Shown: positions 48,648 to 59,053, numbered from the stretch's first letter. The stretch is DNA of 64,000 nucleotides from Spirochaetota bacterium (GCA_016285185.1 JAEEQG010000173.1:1-64000), one strand, 5' to 3'. Notes: a model not told the origin generated them from the letters alone. Numbers and translations: made by a program.

Positions 48648-48741
48648 ACCTTTATAGTATCACGCATGACCGCCGGGGTCAATATCTAAAAAACGGGGTT
48701 TTATACCCTGTTAAGAATCTTTATTTATAGGTGATACTATT

Positions 48742-49506
48742 ATGGATGATAAATCTAATAAGTTATCAGATACAGTGAATGTTACCATGCATACACTCAC
48801 TGTTTCGGACAAGACGGTTTCTTATGCTAAGGTAAAAAGAAACACGGCTTTTATCGGAAACATTGTTTCAACAATCCTTGAACACAACAAAGTCATGGAT
48901 AGAGAAACATTGCTTTATGCAGCAGGTCTTTTCAGAAATGCCATTCTTAGTCTTCTTAAAGATGGTAAAGCTGTAGATCTTCTTGAAATGGGCGTTCTTT
49001 ACATCAAGCCCGATGGCAGCATTGATTCAGAGACTCCTGGTATTGAAGATGTCCCTAAAATGACTCTTTCTTTTACTCCGAGCGACATTGCTCTGGAATC
49101 TGTAAAAGATGTAACTGCTGGTGCTGATATTTCAACAACAACAGAACCGATTATTGCAAGTCTCTTTAATATCCACACAAAAAAGAGTGGTACAGAACTT
49201 TCAATTGGGTATTCAGCCCGTATTACTGGTAAACGCTTGAAGATTGCCGGCGATGAAGCTGAAACTGGTTTGTATTTTGCGTCCTGCACAGAAGATGGTA
49301 CATATAATATGGACTCTTCTACATGGACTCCTCTTGGAATGGAAAATATCATTGATAATACAAATACAACGATACTTTTCAATTTGCCAGCAAGTATCAC
49401 GGCCGGTAAATACCGCGTGATTATCAAGACTGCATACGGTTCAGGTACACGCATAAACAAAACTGTGAGAACAGGTGTTTATAGTAAAACTGTTTCCATT
49501 GCATAA
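48742..49506 (+). CDS. HU-like DNA-binding domain protein with DUF4469 C-terminus
   Basis: N-terminal AKVKRNTAFIGNIVSTILEHNKVMDRETLLYAAGLFRNAILSLLKDGKAVDLLEMGVLYIKP; C-terminal Ig-like domain. Confidence 0.75.
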   Translation: MDDKSNKLSDTVNVTMHTLTVSDKTVSYAKVKRNTAFIGNIVSTILEHNKVMDRETLLYAAGLFRNAILSLLKDGKAVDLLEMGVLYIKPDGSIDSETPGIEDVPKMTLSFTPSDIALESVKDVTAGADISTTTEPIIASLFNIHTKKSGTELSIGYSARITGKRLKIAGDEAETGLYFASCTEDGTYNMDSSTWTPLGMENIIDNTNTTILFNLPASITAGKYRVIIKTAYGSGTRINKTVRTGVYSKTVSIA

Positions 49507-49512
49507 TTTTTT

Positions 49513-49545
49513 CAGGGACTGGCTGTATGCCAGCCCCTGTTTTTG
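49513..49545 (+). terminator. intrinsic terminator
   Basis: CAGGGACTGGC-tgtat-GCCAGCCCCTG-TTTTT. Confidence 0.85.
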
Positions 49546-49576
49546 TTTGTAGAGGTGTGATAAAATACAAATTAAG

Positions 49577-49978
49577 ATGAATTTTAACCCAAGTGAAAAA
49601 GAAATCAATTTTGTAAATGATGCATTGCGAAAGTTTAATGATGAAAAGGTTGGACCAGATAATCATGTTCTTTTGAACATTGTAGAATATGATGAAAACA
49701 AAAATGTCATAGCCGGAATCCTCGGTGGAACATACTGGGGCTGGATGCACATAGACATTCTTTGGGTTGATGAAAAATACCGAAAACAGGGACTTGGTTC
49801 AAAATTGCTTGAAGCTGCAGAATCAGAAGCCAAAAAGCGAAATTGTCATTCTGTTCATGTAGATACAATGTCCTGGCAGGCTCCTGAGTTCTACAAGAAG
49901 CACGGCTACAAAGTTATAGGTGAGCTGAATGATATTCCCGCAGGGAATAAAAAGTATCATCTGATTAAAGCACTGTAG
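49577..49978 (+). CDS. GNAT-family N-acetyltransferase
   Basis: IDILWVDEKYRKQGLGSKLLEAAESEAKKRNCHSVHVDTMSWQAPEFYKKHGYK. Confidence 0.92.
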   Translation: MNFNPSEKEINFVNDALRKFNDEKVGPDNHVLLNIVEYDENKNVIAGILGGTYWGWMHIDILWVDEKYRKQGLGSKLLEAAESEAKKRNCHSVHVDTMSWQAPEFYKKHGYKVIGELNDIPAGNKKYHLIKAL

Positions 49979-50008
49979 TATTCAGTCGTGTGCTAATCTT
50001 TTCAACTT

Positions 50009-50536
50009 TTATTGTTCGCCTTCGATTTCCAGGAAAAGAGCTTCGTAAAGCGTAGCAATGTCGCTGTTTGCTTTTGCGATGGATTTTTGCATTCTTGATG
50101 CAATACACTTAAACACGCGATAACCCAAAAGCGGCTCTTTTTCGCTCAATTCTTCAAAATCCTTGCCATTTATCACAAGTGTTCTACAGTCCGTGGTTGC
50201 CGTAATTGAAGCTGAACGGGAATCTTTTCCAATCAGAGCAGCCTCGCCAAAAAATACATTCATCGAATCATTCAGTGTAACAATTGCAATATCATCTCCG
50301 TGCGGGGTTTTTCGATGAATGAAAACTGAACCTGATAACAAAATATAAAGCTCATCGCCAAAATCACCCTCACGAATAATCAGCTCGCCCTTTTTGAATT
50401 TTTTTACTGTGCAACAATCATAAAGCGATTTTAGAATATTTCTGTCCCGCTCATTTTCCGCCGAAAACGATTTGAACATTTCCAATTTTACTAGCCGGTT
50501 TAAAACATTTTCAAAGCTGTTTTTTTCGTCAGACAT
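50009..50536 (-). CDS. cyclic nucleotide-binding domain protein
   Basis: FKKGELIIREGDFGDELYILLSGSVFIHRK...FFGEAALIGKDSRSASITATTDCRTLVI. Confidence 0.88.
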   Translation of the reverse strand: MSDEKNSFENVLNRLVKLEMFKSFSAENERDRNILKSLYDCCTVKKFKKGELIIREGDFGDELYILLSGSVFIHRKTPHGDDIAIVTLNDSMNVFFGEAALIGKDSRSASITATTDCRTLVINGKDFEELSEKEPLLGYRVFKCIASRMQKSIAKANSDIATLYEALFLEIEGEQ

Positions 50537-52112
50537 CGTTTTCTCCCTTTATCCCACGTACAAAAATTGCTTTTGTATTTGGTTGAATTATAAAATCATC
50601 GTTTGGCAAAAGAAGCGGATCGTTGCTTTTTAGGGTTTTGACTTTCTGCAAGTTGCTGACGATTGTTTTTACATCGGGGTTTTTCTGTGCCTCACGAACT
50701 GCGTCTTTTCTGCGCTGATAAAAGTTTCCTGTATTCAACAAAAGCCCGATGAGAACACCGCCCTGCTCTTTGAATTCGCCGTAAGTTTTTCCGATAAAAT
50801 CCTGCGGAATATCCTCAATACTTATACCGGAGCCGTCTGCTGAAGAAATCAGCGCTTTTATTACATTTGAATATCCAAGACCACAGGAGGCCGTTGCCAA
50901 AAGAGAACATTCATAATCGTTTGTGAGGATTATTTCGTCACAATGAGAAATCTGCAAATTGTTTTCGAACTTGGAATCTGTTAATTCTGCAACCACATAG
51001 AGCTTTGAGTTCAAATTTTTCATCGTCATAACTGAAAGAACAGTGCGGGAATCTATTTCCAATTTTGAAGAGTTTTTTGAATAATCGGCGATAATCAAAG
51101 CGCGTTCAGCTTCTTTTATCAATGCTTTTTGCATTACTTCAACGTTGGAAAAATCGCCTGCAATATACTGCATTCCCCTGTATTTCGGCAGCGAACGTAA
51201 TGCTTCGATTTTTTCTGGTGGAGCTTCATTGACCAAAACAATTTTATCCGGTTTTAGTGTGGAATTTGACTTCAAAACTGCATCGAGGATTTTTTCAAAA
51301 TCTAATCTCCAACCACAAATCAAAAAATGTCCGCTCATGTTTTTCAATCTCCTTAATCCTCTCTCATTCTTGAGCTGTAATTCCATAAATCCCGAAGAAA
51401 TAATACCTGTGGGAACTGCCACAAGTCCGATACCTAAAAGTGCAATCGTAGTACCAAGAATTTTGCCCACACTTGTTATAGGGTAAATATCACCGTAGCC
51501 AACCGTTGTGAATGTTGCAACCGCCCACCACAAGCTGGAAAATGCGTTGTTGAAAACATCGGGTTGTGCTTTTGATTCCACCGCATACATAAAAACTGAT
51601 GAGATGATCATCAGAATGAATATTACAAAAACCGAAAGCCGTAATTCCTGCGCCCGACTTTTTATTACATCAATCAAAACATAAAGTGCGCTTGAATATC
51701 TGGACAGCTTGAACAGGCGGAACACACGCAAAAGCGAAATCGATGAGATAATTGCGGGTGGCAGAGCTGAAAAAAGTGAAATGTAAAACGGCAGTACAGT
51801 GATTAAATCGATTATCCCAATGAATGAAAGCGCGTATTTTCTTCTGGCTTTTTTTTCAGAAAGTGCGGGGAAAAAATGCGGAGCAGTCCAGAGTCGCAAA
51901 ATGTATTCGATAGAAAACACAATGCTTGCTGCTGTTTCCAAAACTGCAAAGATTTTTTTGTAAACGCTTGGAAGTGTGAATGTGTCAAAAAACACGCAAC
52001 ATACAGTGGATATTATGCAAAACAGCACTACTGAGTCGAATAGTATACTGAGAATATCTCCACTTTTGCCTTTGTCCAAAATTTCAAAAACACGTTTTCT
52101 TATCATTTTCAC
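50529..52112 (-). CDS. voltage-gated-like potassium channel with TrkA-N (RCK) domain
   Basis: SSLWWAVATFTTVGYGDIYPIT selectivity filter, S4-like RVFRLFKLSRYSSAL, RCK-like HFLICGWRLDFEKIL. Confidence 0.92.
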   Translation of the reverse strand: MKMIRKRVFEILDKGKSGDILSILFDSVVLFCIISTVCCVFFDTFTLPSVYKKIFAVLETAASIVFSIEYILRLWTAPHFFPALSEKKARRKYALSFIGIIDLITVLPFYISLFSALPPAIISSISLLRVFRLFKLSRYSSALYVLIDVIKSRAQELRLSVFVIFILMIISSVFMYAVESKAQPDVFNNAFSSLWWAVATFTTVGYGDIYPITSVGKILGTTIALLGIGLVAVPTGIISSGFMELQLKNERGLRRLKNMSGHFLICGWRLDFEKILDAVLKSNSTLKPDKIVLVNEAPPEKIEALRSLPKYRGMQYIAGDFSNVEVMQKALIKEAERALIIADYSKNSSKLEIDSRTVLSVMTMKNLNSKLYVVAELTDSKFENNLQISHCDEIILTNDYECSLLATASCGLGYSNVIKALISSADGSGISIEDIPQDFIGKTYGEFKEQGGVLIGLLLNTGNFYQRRKDAVREAQKNPDVKTIVSNLQKVKTLKSNDPLLLPNDDFIIQPNTKAIFVRGIKGENDV

Positions 52113-52168
52113 CTTATTTTTTGATTTGAATGTTTCAAATCATTTTACTTTCTGCGTGTTGTGCTTAT

Positions 52169-53380
52169 TTACAGTTCCTGATTCAGCTTTTCAGCGATAC
52201 GGTCAATAAAATCCCACGAGTTGAGAATTTCTTTGGGTGCAGGATTAGCAAGAGCCTTTAAGTCACCGGTCATAATGCCGTCCTCAATAAGACCTAGCGT
52301 TGCTTTTTCAAGTTTGCGCGCAAAATCCACAAGATCCGCCGTTCCATCAAGTTCGCCGCGTTTTGCGAGCGCGCCGGTCCATGCAAAGATGAGGGCAACC
52401 GGATTGGTAGAAGTTTTTTCGCCCTTAAGATAGCGGTAATAATGACGCTGAACCGTTCCGTGCGCGGCTTCGTATTCAAACTTGCCGTCGGGCGAAACAA
52501 GAACGCTCGTCATCATGGAAAGGCTTCCGTTTGCGGACGCAACCATGTCGCTCATAACGTCGCCGTCGTAGTTCTTGCATGCCCAAAGAATTCCGCCTTC
52601 GCTTTTCATAATTCTGGCTACCGCGTCATCTATGAGCGTGTAAAAATACGTTAAGCCTGCTTTTTCAAAATCAGCCTTGAACTCGGTGTCAAATATCTTT
52701 TGGAACAGTTCCTTGAACCGTCCGTCGTATGTTTTGGAGATTGTGTCCTTTGTTGCAAACCAAACGCTGACCTTTTCGTCAAGCGCATAGCGAAAGCAGC
52801 AGCGGGCAAAGCTTTCTATGGATTTGTCCAGGTTGTGTATTCCCTGAATAACACCGGGACCTTTCATCTGCATTATGGTTTTGCGTGTTTCGTTGCCGTT
52901 CTCATCGGTAAAGACAAGTTCCGCTTTGCCCGGACCCGGCACGTACATTTCGCAGTTTTTGTAAACATCACCGTAGGCATGGCGGCCCATGATGATGGGC
53001 TTTTTCCAGCAGGTAACAGCGGGTTTTACGTTTTTAACGTTAATCGGCTTGCGGAAAACCGTTCCGTCCAGCTCAGCGCGGATAATTCCGTTGGGGCTGG
53101 GGGTAAGCTGCTTTAGTTTGTATTCTTCCATTCTGGCAGCGTTGGATGTGATTGTTGCGCATTTAACGCCAACGCCGAGCCGTTTGATTGCTTCGGCGGA
53201 TTTGTATGTTATTTCGTCATTTGAGTCATCACGTGATTTAAGACCAAGGTCATAATATTCGGTTTTAAGGTCTATAAAGGGAAGGAGAAGTTTTTCTTTG
53301 ATAACTGCCCACAGAACACGTGTCATTTCATCGCCGTCTAGTTCGGCAATGGGGTTTTTCATCTGGATTTTTTTATTCAT
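52169..53380 (-). CDS. icd: isocitrate dehydrogenase (NADP+)
   Basis: [69 protein letters not shown]. Confidence 0.95.
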   Translation of the reverse strand: MNKKIQMKNPIAELDGDEMTRVLWAVIKEKLLLPFIDLKTEYYDLGLKSRDDSNDEITYKSAEAIKRLGVGVKCATITSNAARMEEYKLKQLTPSPNGIIRAELDGTVFRKPINVKNVKPAVTCWKKPIIMGRHAYGDVYKNCEMYVPGPGKAELVFTDENGNETRKTIMQMKGPGVIQGIHNLDKSIESFARCCFRYALDEKVSVWFATKDTISKTYDGRFKELFQKIFDTEFKADFEKAGLTYFYTLIDDAVARIMKSEGGILWACKNYDGDVMSDMVASANGSLSMMTSVLVSPDGKFEYEAAHGTVQRHYYRYLKGEKTSTNPVALIFAWTGALAKRGELDGTADLVDFARKLEKATLGLIEDGIMTGDLKALANPAPKEILNSWDFIDRIAEKLNQEL

Positions 53381-53500
53381 AATAATGTTATTGTAAATAA
53401 AAAAATGAATTTATGGAAGCTTTTTTTTTGCCGGCTGCACAACGTAACCATACCCTGCAAAGTTGTTTTTATTCGTATATCCTGCACAGAGAGGTATTTG

Positions 53501-54409
53501 ATGAAAAAGATAACAATATTTGCGGTTCTGATTGCCGCCCTTATGTTTGTTTCATGCGGTTCCAAAAAAGCCGCTTCGGGCGGTGCAATGGTAATGCAAA
53601 AATCAGCAGAAGCTCCTGCCAGAGTAAATATGAAAATGATGAGCGATTCCGCCTCTTTTGACGAAGCTGTGGTGGAAGAAGCTGAATATGGTGCCGCAAA
53701 CGGTCAGAATGCTGACACTATAAACCGCAAACTTGTATATACCGGAAACGTAACCGTTCAGGTAAGCGACCTTGATCAGACCGAAAAGAGTGTACGTGAC
53801 TGGGCTGCCAAATACGGCGGTTATGTTGCTTCAAGTTCTTTTTCGGACCGCAATTATTATACAATGGTAAAAATCCCTTCACAGAATTTTCAGTTTGCCA
53901 TGGACGAAGTTTCTTCATTCGGTTCGGTAAAGAACCGTTCAATTTCCACGGAAGACGTAACCGAGCAATACTTTGATGTTTCTACCCGTCTTGAAACACG
54001 CAAAATTCTTCGTGATAGATTGCAAAAGTATTTGTCCGATGCAAAGGACATGAAAGACCTTTTGGCGGTAGAATCCGAGCTTAACAACGTGCAGAGCGAC
54101 GTTGAAGTGATGGAAGGACAATTCCGCCGTCTCTCCGACCGCATAGACTACGCGACTGTTCACCTTACAGCCGTACTGCCGTACAACTCAACCGAACAGG
54201 GATTTATCTACCCCGATATGGGCTCAAAGATGCGCGAGCTATGGTCAGACACAGTAAACTTTTTGGCGGATTTTGTAATGTTCATTCTTTATGTTATTAT
54301 TTACGGCATCCCGATTCTCGCTCTTGTAGCGTTCCTTTACTGGTTGTGCTTCGGCAGAATAGGACTTTTACGACGGTTCTTCAAATTCTTAAGCAAAAAA
54401 AAGCAGTAA
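53501..54409 (+). CDS. DUF4349 domain lipoprotein
   Basis: Lipobox LMFVSCGS; RKLVYTGNVTVQVSDLDQTEKSVRDWAAKYGGYVASSS; C-terminal TM. Start trimmed to 53501 after gaggtatttg. Confidence 0.85.
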   Translation: MKKITIFAVLIAALMFVSCGSKKAASGGAMVMQKSAEAPARVNMKMMSDSASFDEAVVEEAEYGAANGQNADTINRKLVYTGNVTVQVSDLDQTEKSVRDWAAKYGGYVASSSFSDRNYYTMVKIPSQNFQFAMDEVSSFGSVKNRSISTEDVTEQYFDVSTRLETRKILRDRLQKYLSDAKDMKDLLAVESELNNVQSDVEVMEGQFRRLSDRIDYATVHLTAVLPYNSTEQGFIYPDMGSKMRELWSDTVNFLADFVMFILYVIIYGIPILALVAFLYWLCFGRIGLLRRFFKFLSKKKQ

Positions 54410-54472
54410 CAGACACGGAACAAACCTTTCCGTTCCTGGTCTGACAAAGATATGTGATTTATAATGAAAAAA

Positions 54473-54502
54473 AAGAGCCTGTCGTTTACGACAGGCTCTT
54501 TT
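54473..54502. terminator. bidirectional intrinsic terminator
   Basis: AAGAGCCTGTCG-TTTA-CGACAGGCTCTTTT between convergent genes. Confidence 0.85.
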
Positions 54503-54518
54503 GGTTTGTTAAACTCTA

Positions 54519-55904
54519 TTAAAAGTTTACGTTAAACTTTGGGATTGCATCCGTTGACTTCTTTATGTCCGCATCGGTCGGGATGTAGTCACTCATTTTG
54601 CCGTCATTAAAAGCTTCATAAGCTTTCATGTCAAAGTAGCCTGTACCCGTAAGACCGAATACGATGTTCTTTGATTCGCCGGTCTGCTTGCACTTGAGAG
54701 CTTCGTCAATCGCAACTTTAATTGCGTGGCTGCTTTCTGGTGCGGGAAGAATACCTTCGATGCGTGCAAACTGTTCTGCCGCCTTGAAAACTTCTGTCTG
54801 TTCAACGGCGCGAGCCTGGATAAGACCCTGATTGTACAGTTCACTTACGATACAGCTCATTCCGTGGTATCTCAAGCCGCCTGCGTGGTTCGGGGACGGC
54901 ATAAAGCTGCTTCCGAGCGTGTACATTTTCTGAATAGGACAAACTTTACCGGTGTCGCAGAAGTCGTATGTGTATACACCGCGTGTTAAACTCGGGCAGC
55001 TTGCCGGTTCTACCGCGATAATCTGATATTTGGCTTCGTTGCGGAGCATTTCGCCTACAAAAGGACTGATGAGACCTCCGAGGTTGCTTCCACCGCCTGC
55101 ACAGCCAATAATCATGTCGGCCTTTATGCCGTATTTTTTAAGGGCTGTCTGTGTTTCAAGCCCGATAACACTCTGATGCAGGAGAACCTGATTAAGAACT
55201 GAACCCAGAACATAGCGGTAACCTTCGTGTGTTGTAGCGTGTTCAACCGCTTCTGAAATTGCGCATCCGAGAGAACCTGTTGTTCCTGGGAACTCCTCGT
55301 TCATTTTGCGGCCGATGTTTGTTTCCATTGAAGGTGAAGGGATTGCCTTTGCTCCGTATGTGCGGATTACTTCACGACGGAAAGGTTTTTGCTCGTATGA
55401 ACATTTTACCATATAAACGATACAGTCAAGACCAAAGTAAGAACATGCCATGGAAAGAGCTGTTCCCCACTGACCTGCGCCTGTTTCGGTTGTGATACCT
55501 TTTAAGCCCTGTTTTTTTGCGTAATATGCCTGAGCGATTGCTGAGTTGAGCTTGTGGCTTCCTGATGTGTTGTTGCCTTCAAATTTATAATAAATGTGTG
55601 CCGGTGTATCGAGCTGTTTTTCCAGACAATAAGCGCGGACGAGCGGTGAAGGGCGGTACATTTTGTAAAAGTTGCGGATTTCTTCAGGAATTTCAATGTA
55701 CGGATCTTTGTCGTTAAGTTCCTGAGCAACGAGTTCCTTGCAGAAAACGTGTTCAAGTTCTTCCGCTGTACACGGCTTTAATGTTCCCGGGTTCAAAAGC
55801 GGAGCCGGCTTTTTTTTCATGTCTGCACGGACGTTATACCATGCGGCAGGCATCTCCTCTTCAGCAAGATAAATTTTGTACGGTATTTGGGTTTTGTCTG
55901 ACAT
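54519..55904 (-). CDS. TrpB2-like tryptophan synthase beta subunit homologue
   Basis: RPSPLVRAYCLEKQLDTPAHIYYKFEGNNTSGSHKLNSAIAQAYYAKKQGLKGITTETGAGQWGTALS; GCAGGGSNLGG. Confidence 0.9.
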   Translation of the reverse strand: MSDKTQIPYKIYLAEEEMPAAWYNVRADMKKKPAPLLNPGTLKPCTAEELEHVFCKELVAQELNDKDPYIEIPEEIRNFYKMYRPSPLVRAYCLEKQLDTPAHIYYKFEGNNTSGSHKLNSAIAQAYYAKKQGLKGITTETGAGQWGTALSMACSYFGLDCIVYMVKCSYEQKPFRREVIRTYGAKAIPSPSMETNIGRKMNEEFPGTTGSLGCAISEAVEHATTHEGYRYVLGSVLNQVLLHQSVIGLETQTALKKYGIKADMIIGCAGGGSNLGGLISPFVGEMLRNEAKYQIIAVEPASCPSLTRGVYTYDFCDTGKVCPIQKMYTLGSSFMPSPNHAGGLRYHGMSCIVSELYNQGLIQARAVEQTEVFKAAEQFARIEGILPAPESSHAIKVAIDEALKCKQTGESKNIVFGLTGTGYFDMKAYEAFNDGKMSDYIPTDADIKKSTDAIPKFNVNF

Positions 55905-56005
55905 AGTATAACCTCTTTATAAAATTGTTGTTTCCAATAATAGAAACATTATATAATGACTTTACTATCTGATTGTGTTTTTGTCAATAGAAGTTTTAAA
56001 TTTTT

Positions 56006-57583
56006 TTAGTGTTTTTCGCTGAAAACTCTGTAATTAATCCAGGGGAAAATAGTATGCTTCCGCTCCATGGTAGTAAGCCATTCGGTACTTATTGAATTTG
56101 AACCGAGTGAATCATATACGGTTGAGAATGCGGCAACATTTTCCTTAAAGCATTCTGCTGCATAGTCCTTAAAGATTTGTTTTCTGACCATTTCGGCCCA
56201 GTCTCCGGACTGTGCAAGAAGAACTTCTTTTGCTGCGAGGTTGAGTGATCGTTCTTTTAGCCCTGAATCGGACGGAAACCGGTTTGTAAGATCAATCATG
56301 CGTTCGGCTGCTTTTCGGACATAACTTATCATCCAGTCGTTCGTATGGTCTATCATGTCTTCTGCATAGCCTGAATCTGAAGATGATGAAAAGAACGGAC
56401 TGACTTTTTGGAAAGTAAATTTGTTTTCGAGAAGTTCACAGCACTGAGTCATTTCTATTTCTTCTGTTTCGGAAGCGAGTCTGAGGACGTTTTCAAGCCA
56501 AACTATGCCCTCGTGCCATTCCTGACCAAAAAATGATGCATCAAAACAACATACTGAACATATGTTTTCGCCATTTACCTGTTCTGATGCGGTATTCATT
56601 TTACGGATTTTTTCTTTTAAAAAGTCTTCGGCATCTTTTTTTGCCTGTACGTTTGCAGCCTGTTCATCATAAAATTCATCGGAATCAAGCTTCCAATATT
56701 TGTAGCCGGTTGGAATACGCACATTATCCTTGTTTAGAAAGTTACTGATTCTTTCGGTCTCTGCCTCATAACCGATATCCCGGTTTTGATTGCGATAAAC
56801 AAGTTTGTGGGGAATCTTTAGAAAATCATCGTCAAATTTGGAAGAAGCTCCGCAGTCATTTGCGAACAAAACCAGTGAATTAAAACATCTCACAGGTGAG
56901 AATATTCCGTTTTGAGGAATGGGATCTGAAAAAAGGATACCTCTCGAATCAAGTATCGAATAAAAGTAACCGTAGGATCTGATTATTGATTCAAGCCCGG
57001 GTGTATACGCCATGTATGGAAGCCAAAAGCCTTCCGGTGCAGAATTAAAATAATAGCGGTGTGACATAAGTCCGACTTCTACCTGAGCCTGTACAGCCTG
57101 CTGCAGATCGGCAAAAATCGGCAGATAGCAGTTTGTAGCGGTTGTCGCAAGTAACTCTATATTGCCTTTCTGCGAATAATATGAAAACTTTGAGAGTAAA
57201 TCCTGCTGGTATGTTTCAGCAAAGTTGAGCCTGTTTGTCTTGTTTGTCTGAAGCTGTGCCTTTGCAAGTTCTTTTCTCGGGTCACCGTCCTTGTATGAGG
57301 CAACTTCCGCTTCTCCGAGAGCGATGCTTTTATCCAGCCATTCCAGGTACTGCTTTTGAATTACAGGATCCGAAAGCTGTGCGCATAAAGAAGGCGTAAG
57401 ACACATTGCAACTTTAAAGTTTATTCCGTCAGCCTCTAGATTTGAGAACATGTTGAGCAAAGGCAGGTATGTTTCGGATATTGCGGAAAAAAGAATTTCG
57501 TTTTGCGGCAGATAATCACTTTCTTTTTGACAGATATATTCCTGGTGTGCTGTTATGACAAATACTAAAGACTTTCGATTCAT
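56006..57583 (-). CDS. glycoside hydrolase family 57 / DUF1957-type (1,4-alpha-glucan branching enzyme-like)
   Basis: FVITAHQEYI N-terminus, PEGFWLPYMAYTPGLESIIRSYGYFYSILDS, CSVCCFDASFFGQEWHEGIVWLENVL. Confidence 0.85.
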   Translation of the reverse strand: MNRKSLVFVITAHQEYICQKESDYLPQNEILFSAISETYLPLLNMFSNLEADGINFKVAMCLTPSLCAQLSDPVIQKQYLEWLDKSIALGEAEVASYKDGDPRKELAKAQLQTNKTNRLNFAETYQQDLLSKFSYYSQKGNIELLATTATNCYLPIFADLQQAVQAQVEVGLMSHRYYFNSAPEGFWLPYMAYTPGLESIIRSYGYFYSILDSRGILFSDPIPQNGIFSPVRCFNSLVLFANDCGASSKFDDDFLKIPHKLVYRNQNRDIGYEAETERISNFLNKDNVRIPTGYKYWKLDSDEFYDEQAANVQAKKDAEDFLKEKIRKMNTASEQVNGENICSVCCFDASFFGQEWHEGIVWLENVLRLASETEEIEMTQCCELLENKFTFQKVSPFFSSSSDSGYAEDMIDHTNDWMISYVRKAAERMIDLTNRFPSDSGLKERSLNLAAKEVLLAQSGDWAEMVRKQIFKDYAAECFKENVAAFSTVYDSLGSNSISTEWLTTMERKHTIFPWINYRVFSEKH

Positions 57584-57595
57584 TGCTCTCTCCGG

Positions 57596-58291
57596 TTATG
57601 AAAATGATTGTCGGTGATTTGTGTACTGAGCCCTGTACAATTCCGGCAGACCGGAAATCTCCAGTATCGGTGCTATTGTATCGTTTAATACCGGGGATGA
57701 AATTTGAATTTCGCTTTTTGGAATTACAATTTTTTGAGAATGAGCGAGCACAAGCGGCTCTTTGTTCTTGAACTCGATTATTAAATCTACTCTCACTATT
57801 TTAAAAGACTGCGACAAAAAAATATAGCGTTCTCTGTCGTTGTTCTGCACAGGGATTTCGTATACTTCAGCCGGTTTTTCGTCTTCGGGTTCCGCAAAAT
57901 AGAGTACTCTGAGAATAAAAGTTGAAAACTGCTTTGGATGTTGCAATGCGCGCATATCAGCATCGTTTATATCCCAATATACAAATATCCATGCAGGATT
58001 GCGCAATATTGCCGAAATTTGTGTCTCATTATAAGTTTTGGGTAAGGTTGTTGTAATTTGAATGGAATTGTTTATGTTCATGTCTCCCTGACCGGAAGCT
58101 TTCGGCGGTTCGTCGATTACTTCCAGCAGTTCACCTATTATGAATCTGCGGCTTAGTCCTTCCGGAATATCAATTCCGTAGTCGTCTGCCAGTGAAATTA
58201 AATCTGCTGTTGTTAATGATTCAAGATATGTGCGGGATAACGTCATATTTTCCATTTGCCTTATGATGTACAGAAAGCAAGGTTGTGTCAA
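57596..58291 (-). CDS. DUF4912 domain protein
   Basis: TQISAILRNPAWIFVYWDINDADMRAL...; downstream partner of GH57 gene. Confidence 0.75.
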   Translation of the reverse strand: MTQPCFLYIIRQMENMTLSRTYLESLTTADLISLADDYGIDIPEGLSRRFIIGELLEVIDEPPKASGQGDMNINNSIQITTTLPKTYNETQISAILRNPAWIFVYWDINDADMRALQHPKQFSTFILRVLYFAEPEDEKPAEVYEIPVQNNDRERYIFLSQSFKIVRVDLIIEFKNKEPLVLAHSQKIVIPKSEIQISSPVLNDTIAPILEISGLPELYRAQYTNHRQSFS

Positions 58292-58354
58292 GTGGGAGCC
58301 TTTGCGGCTAGCTCGGGCATTGAATTAAATTGGTTTGTAACTTACAATTGGTGT

Positions 58355-59053
58355 ATGTCTTCCATATTGTATCTTATACTGATACCGGCACTGCTTCCGG
58401 TTGCGCTCATTCTTTTTTATGTTTACATAAATGACAGGGCTGAAAGAGAACCTGCCGGTTTTTTGCTTTTTGTATTTGTAATGGGGGCTGTGTTCGCTCT
58501 TCCGTGTGCCTTTATTGAACCTTTTTTACAGTCTGTCTTTTTTGCGGAAGAGGAGAGTGCAAGTCTTTTTAACGTTTTCTGCAGAAACGTTTTTGCTATA
58601 GCTCTTGTGGAAGAACTTTCAAAGTGGCTCGTTTTTAAGCTTTTTGTATGGAACAACAGTAACTTTAACTACCGTTACGACGGGATTGTGTATGCGGTTA
58701 CAGCTTCACTGGGCTTTGCCGCCTTGGAAAACGTTTTTTATATTGCCTCCTTTGGAAGAGAAATTGCTTTACAGAGAGCAATTTTTGCAATTCCTGCGCA
58801 CACCACATTCGGCGTTTTTATGGGGTTCTTTCTGGCACGCGCAAAAAGCGGCTTTCTGCATAACTACAGTACTTCCGCAAAAACTCAGGCCTTGGTTATT
58901 CCTGTAATTATCCACGGAACTTACGACTTTTTGCTTTCGGAACAGGTTGCTATGACCGGTTATCAGTTTGTCTTTTTTATTCTTGTTATTGTTCTTGATT
59001 TTGCAGCATGGAAGATGATACGAAAAGGTTTTAAAACCGACCGGGAATTATAA
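58355..59053 (+). CDS. PrsW-family intramembrane metalloprotease
   Basis: VEELSKWLVFKLF, FNYRYDGIVYAVTASLGFAALENVFYI, AHTTFGVFMGFFLA; start trimmed to MSSILYL. Confidence 0.9.
   Translation: MSSILYLILIPALLPVALILFYVYINDRAEREPAGFLLFVFVMGAVFALPCAFIEPFLQSVFFAEEESASLFNVFCRNVFAIALVEELSKWLVFKLFVWNNSNFNYRYDGIVYAVTASLGFAALENVFYIASFGREIALQRAIFAIPAHTTFGVFMGFFLARAKSGFLHNYSTSAKTQALVIPVIIHGTYDFLLSEQVAMTGYQFVFFILVIVLDFAAWKMIRKGFKTDREL

Noticed and set aside
33533-49506. Prophage or ICE
   Set aside because: No integrase, terminase, portal, capsid or conjugation genes and no tRNA attachment site seen; called a defence-like island only
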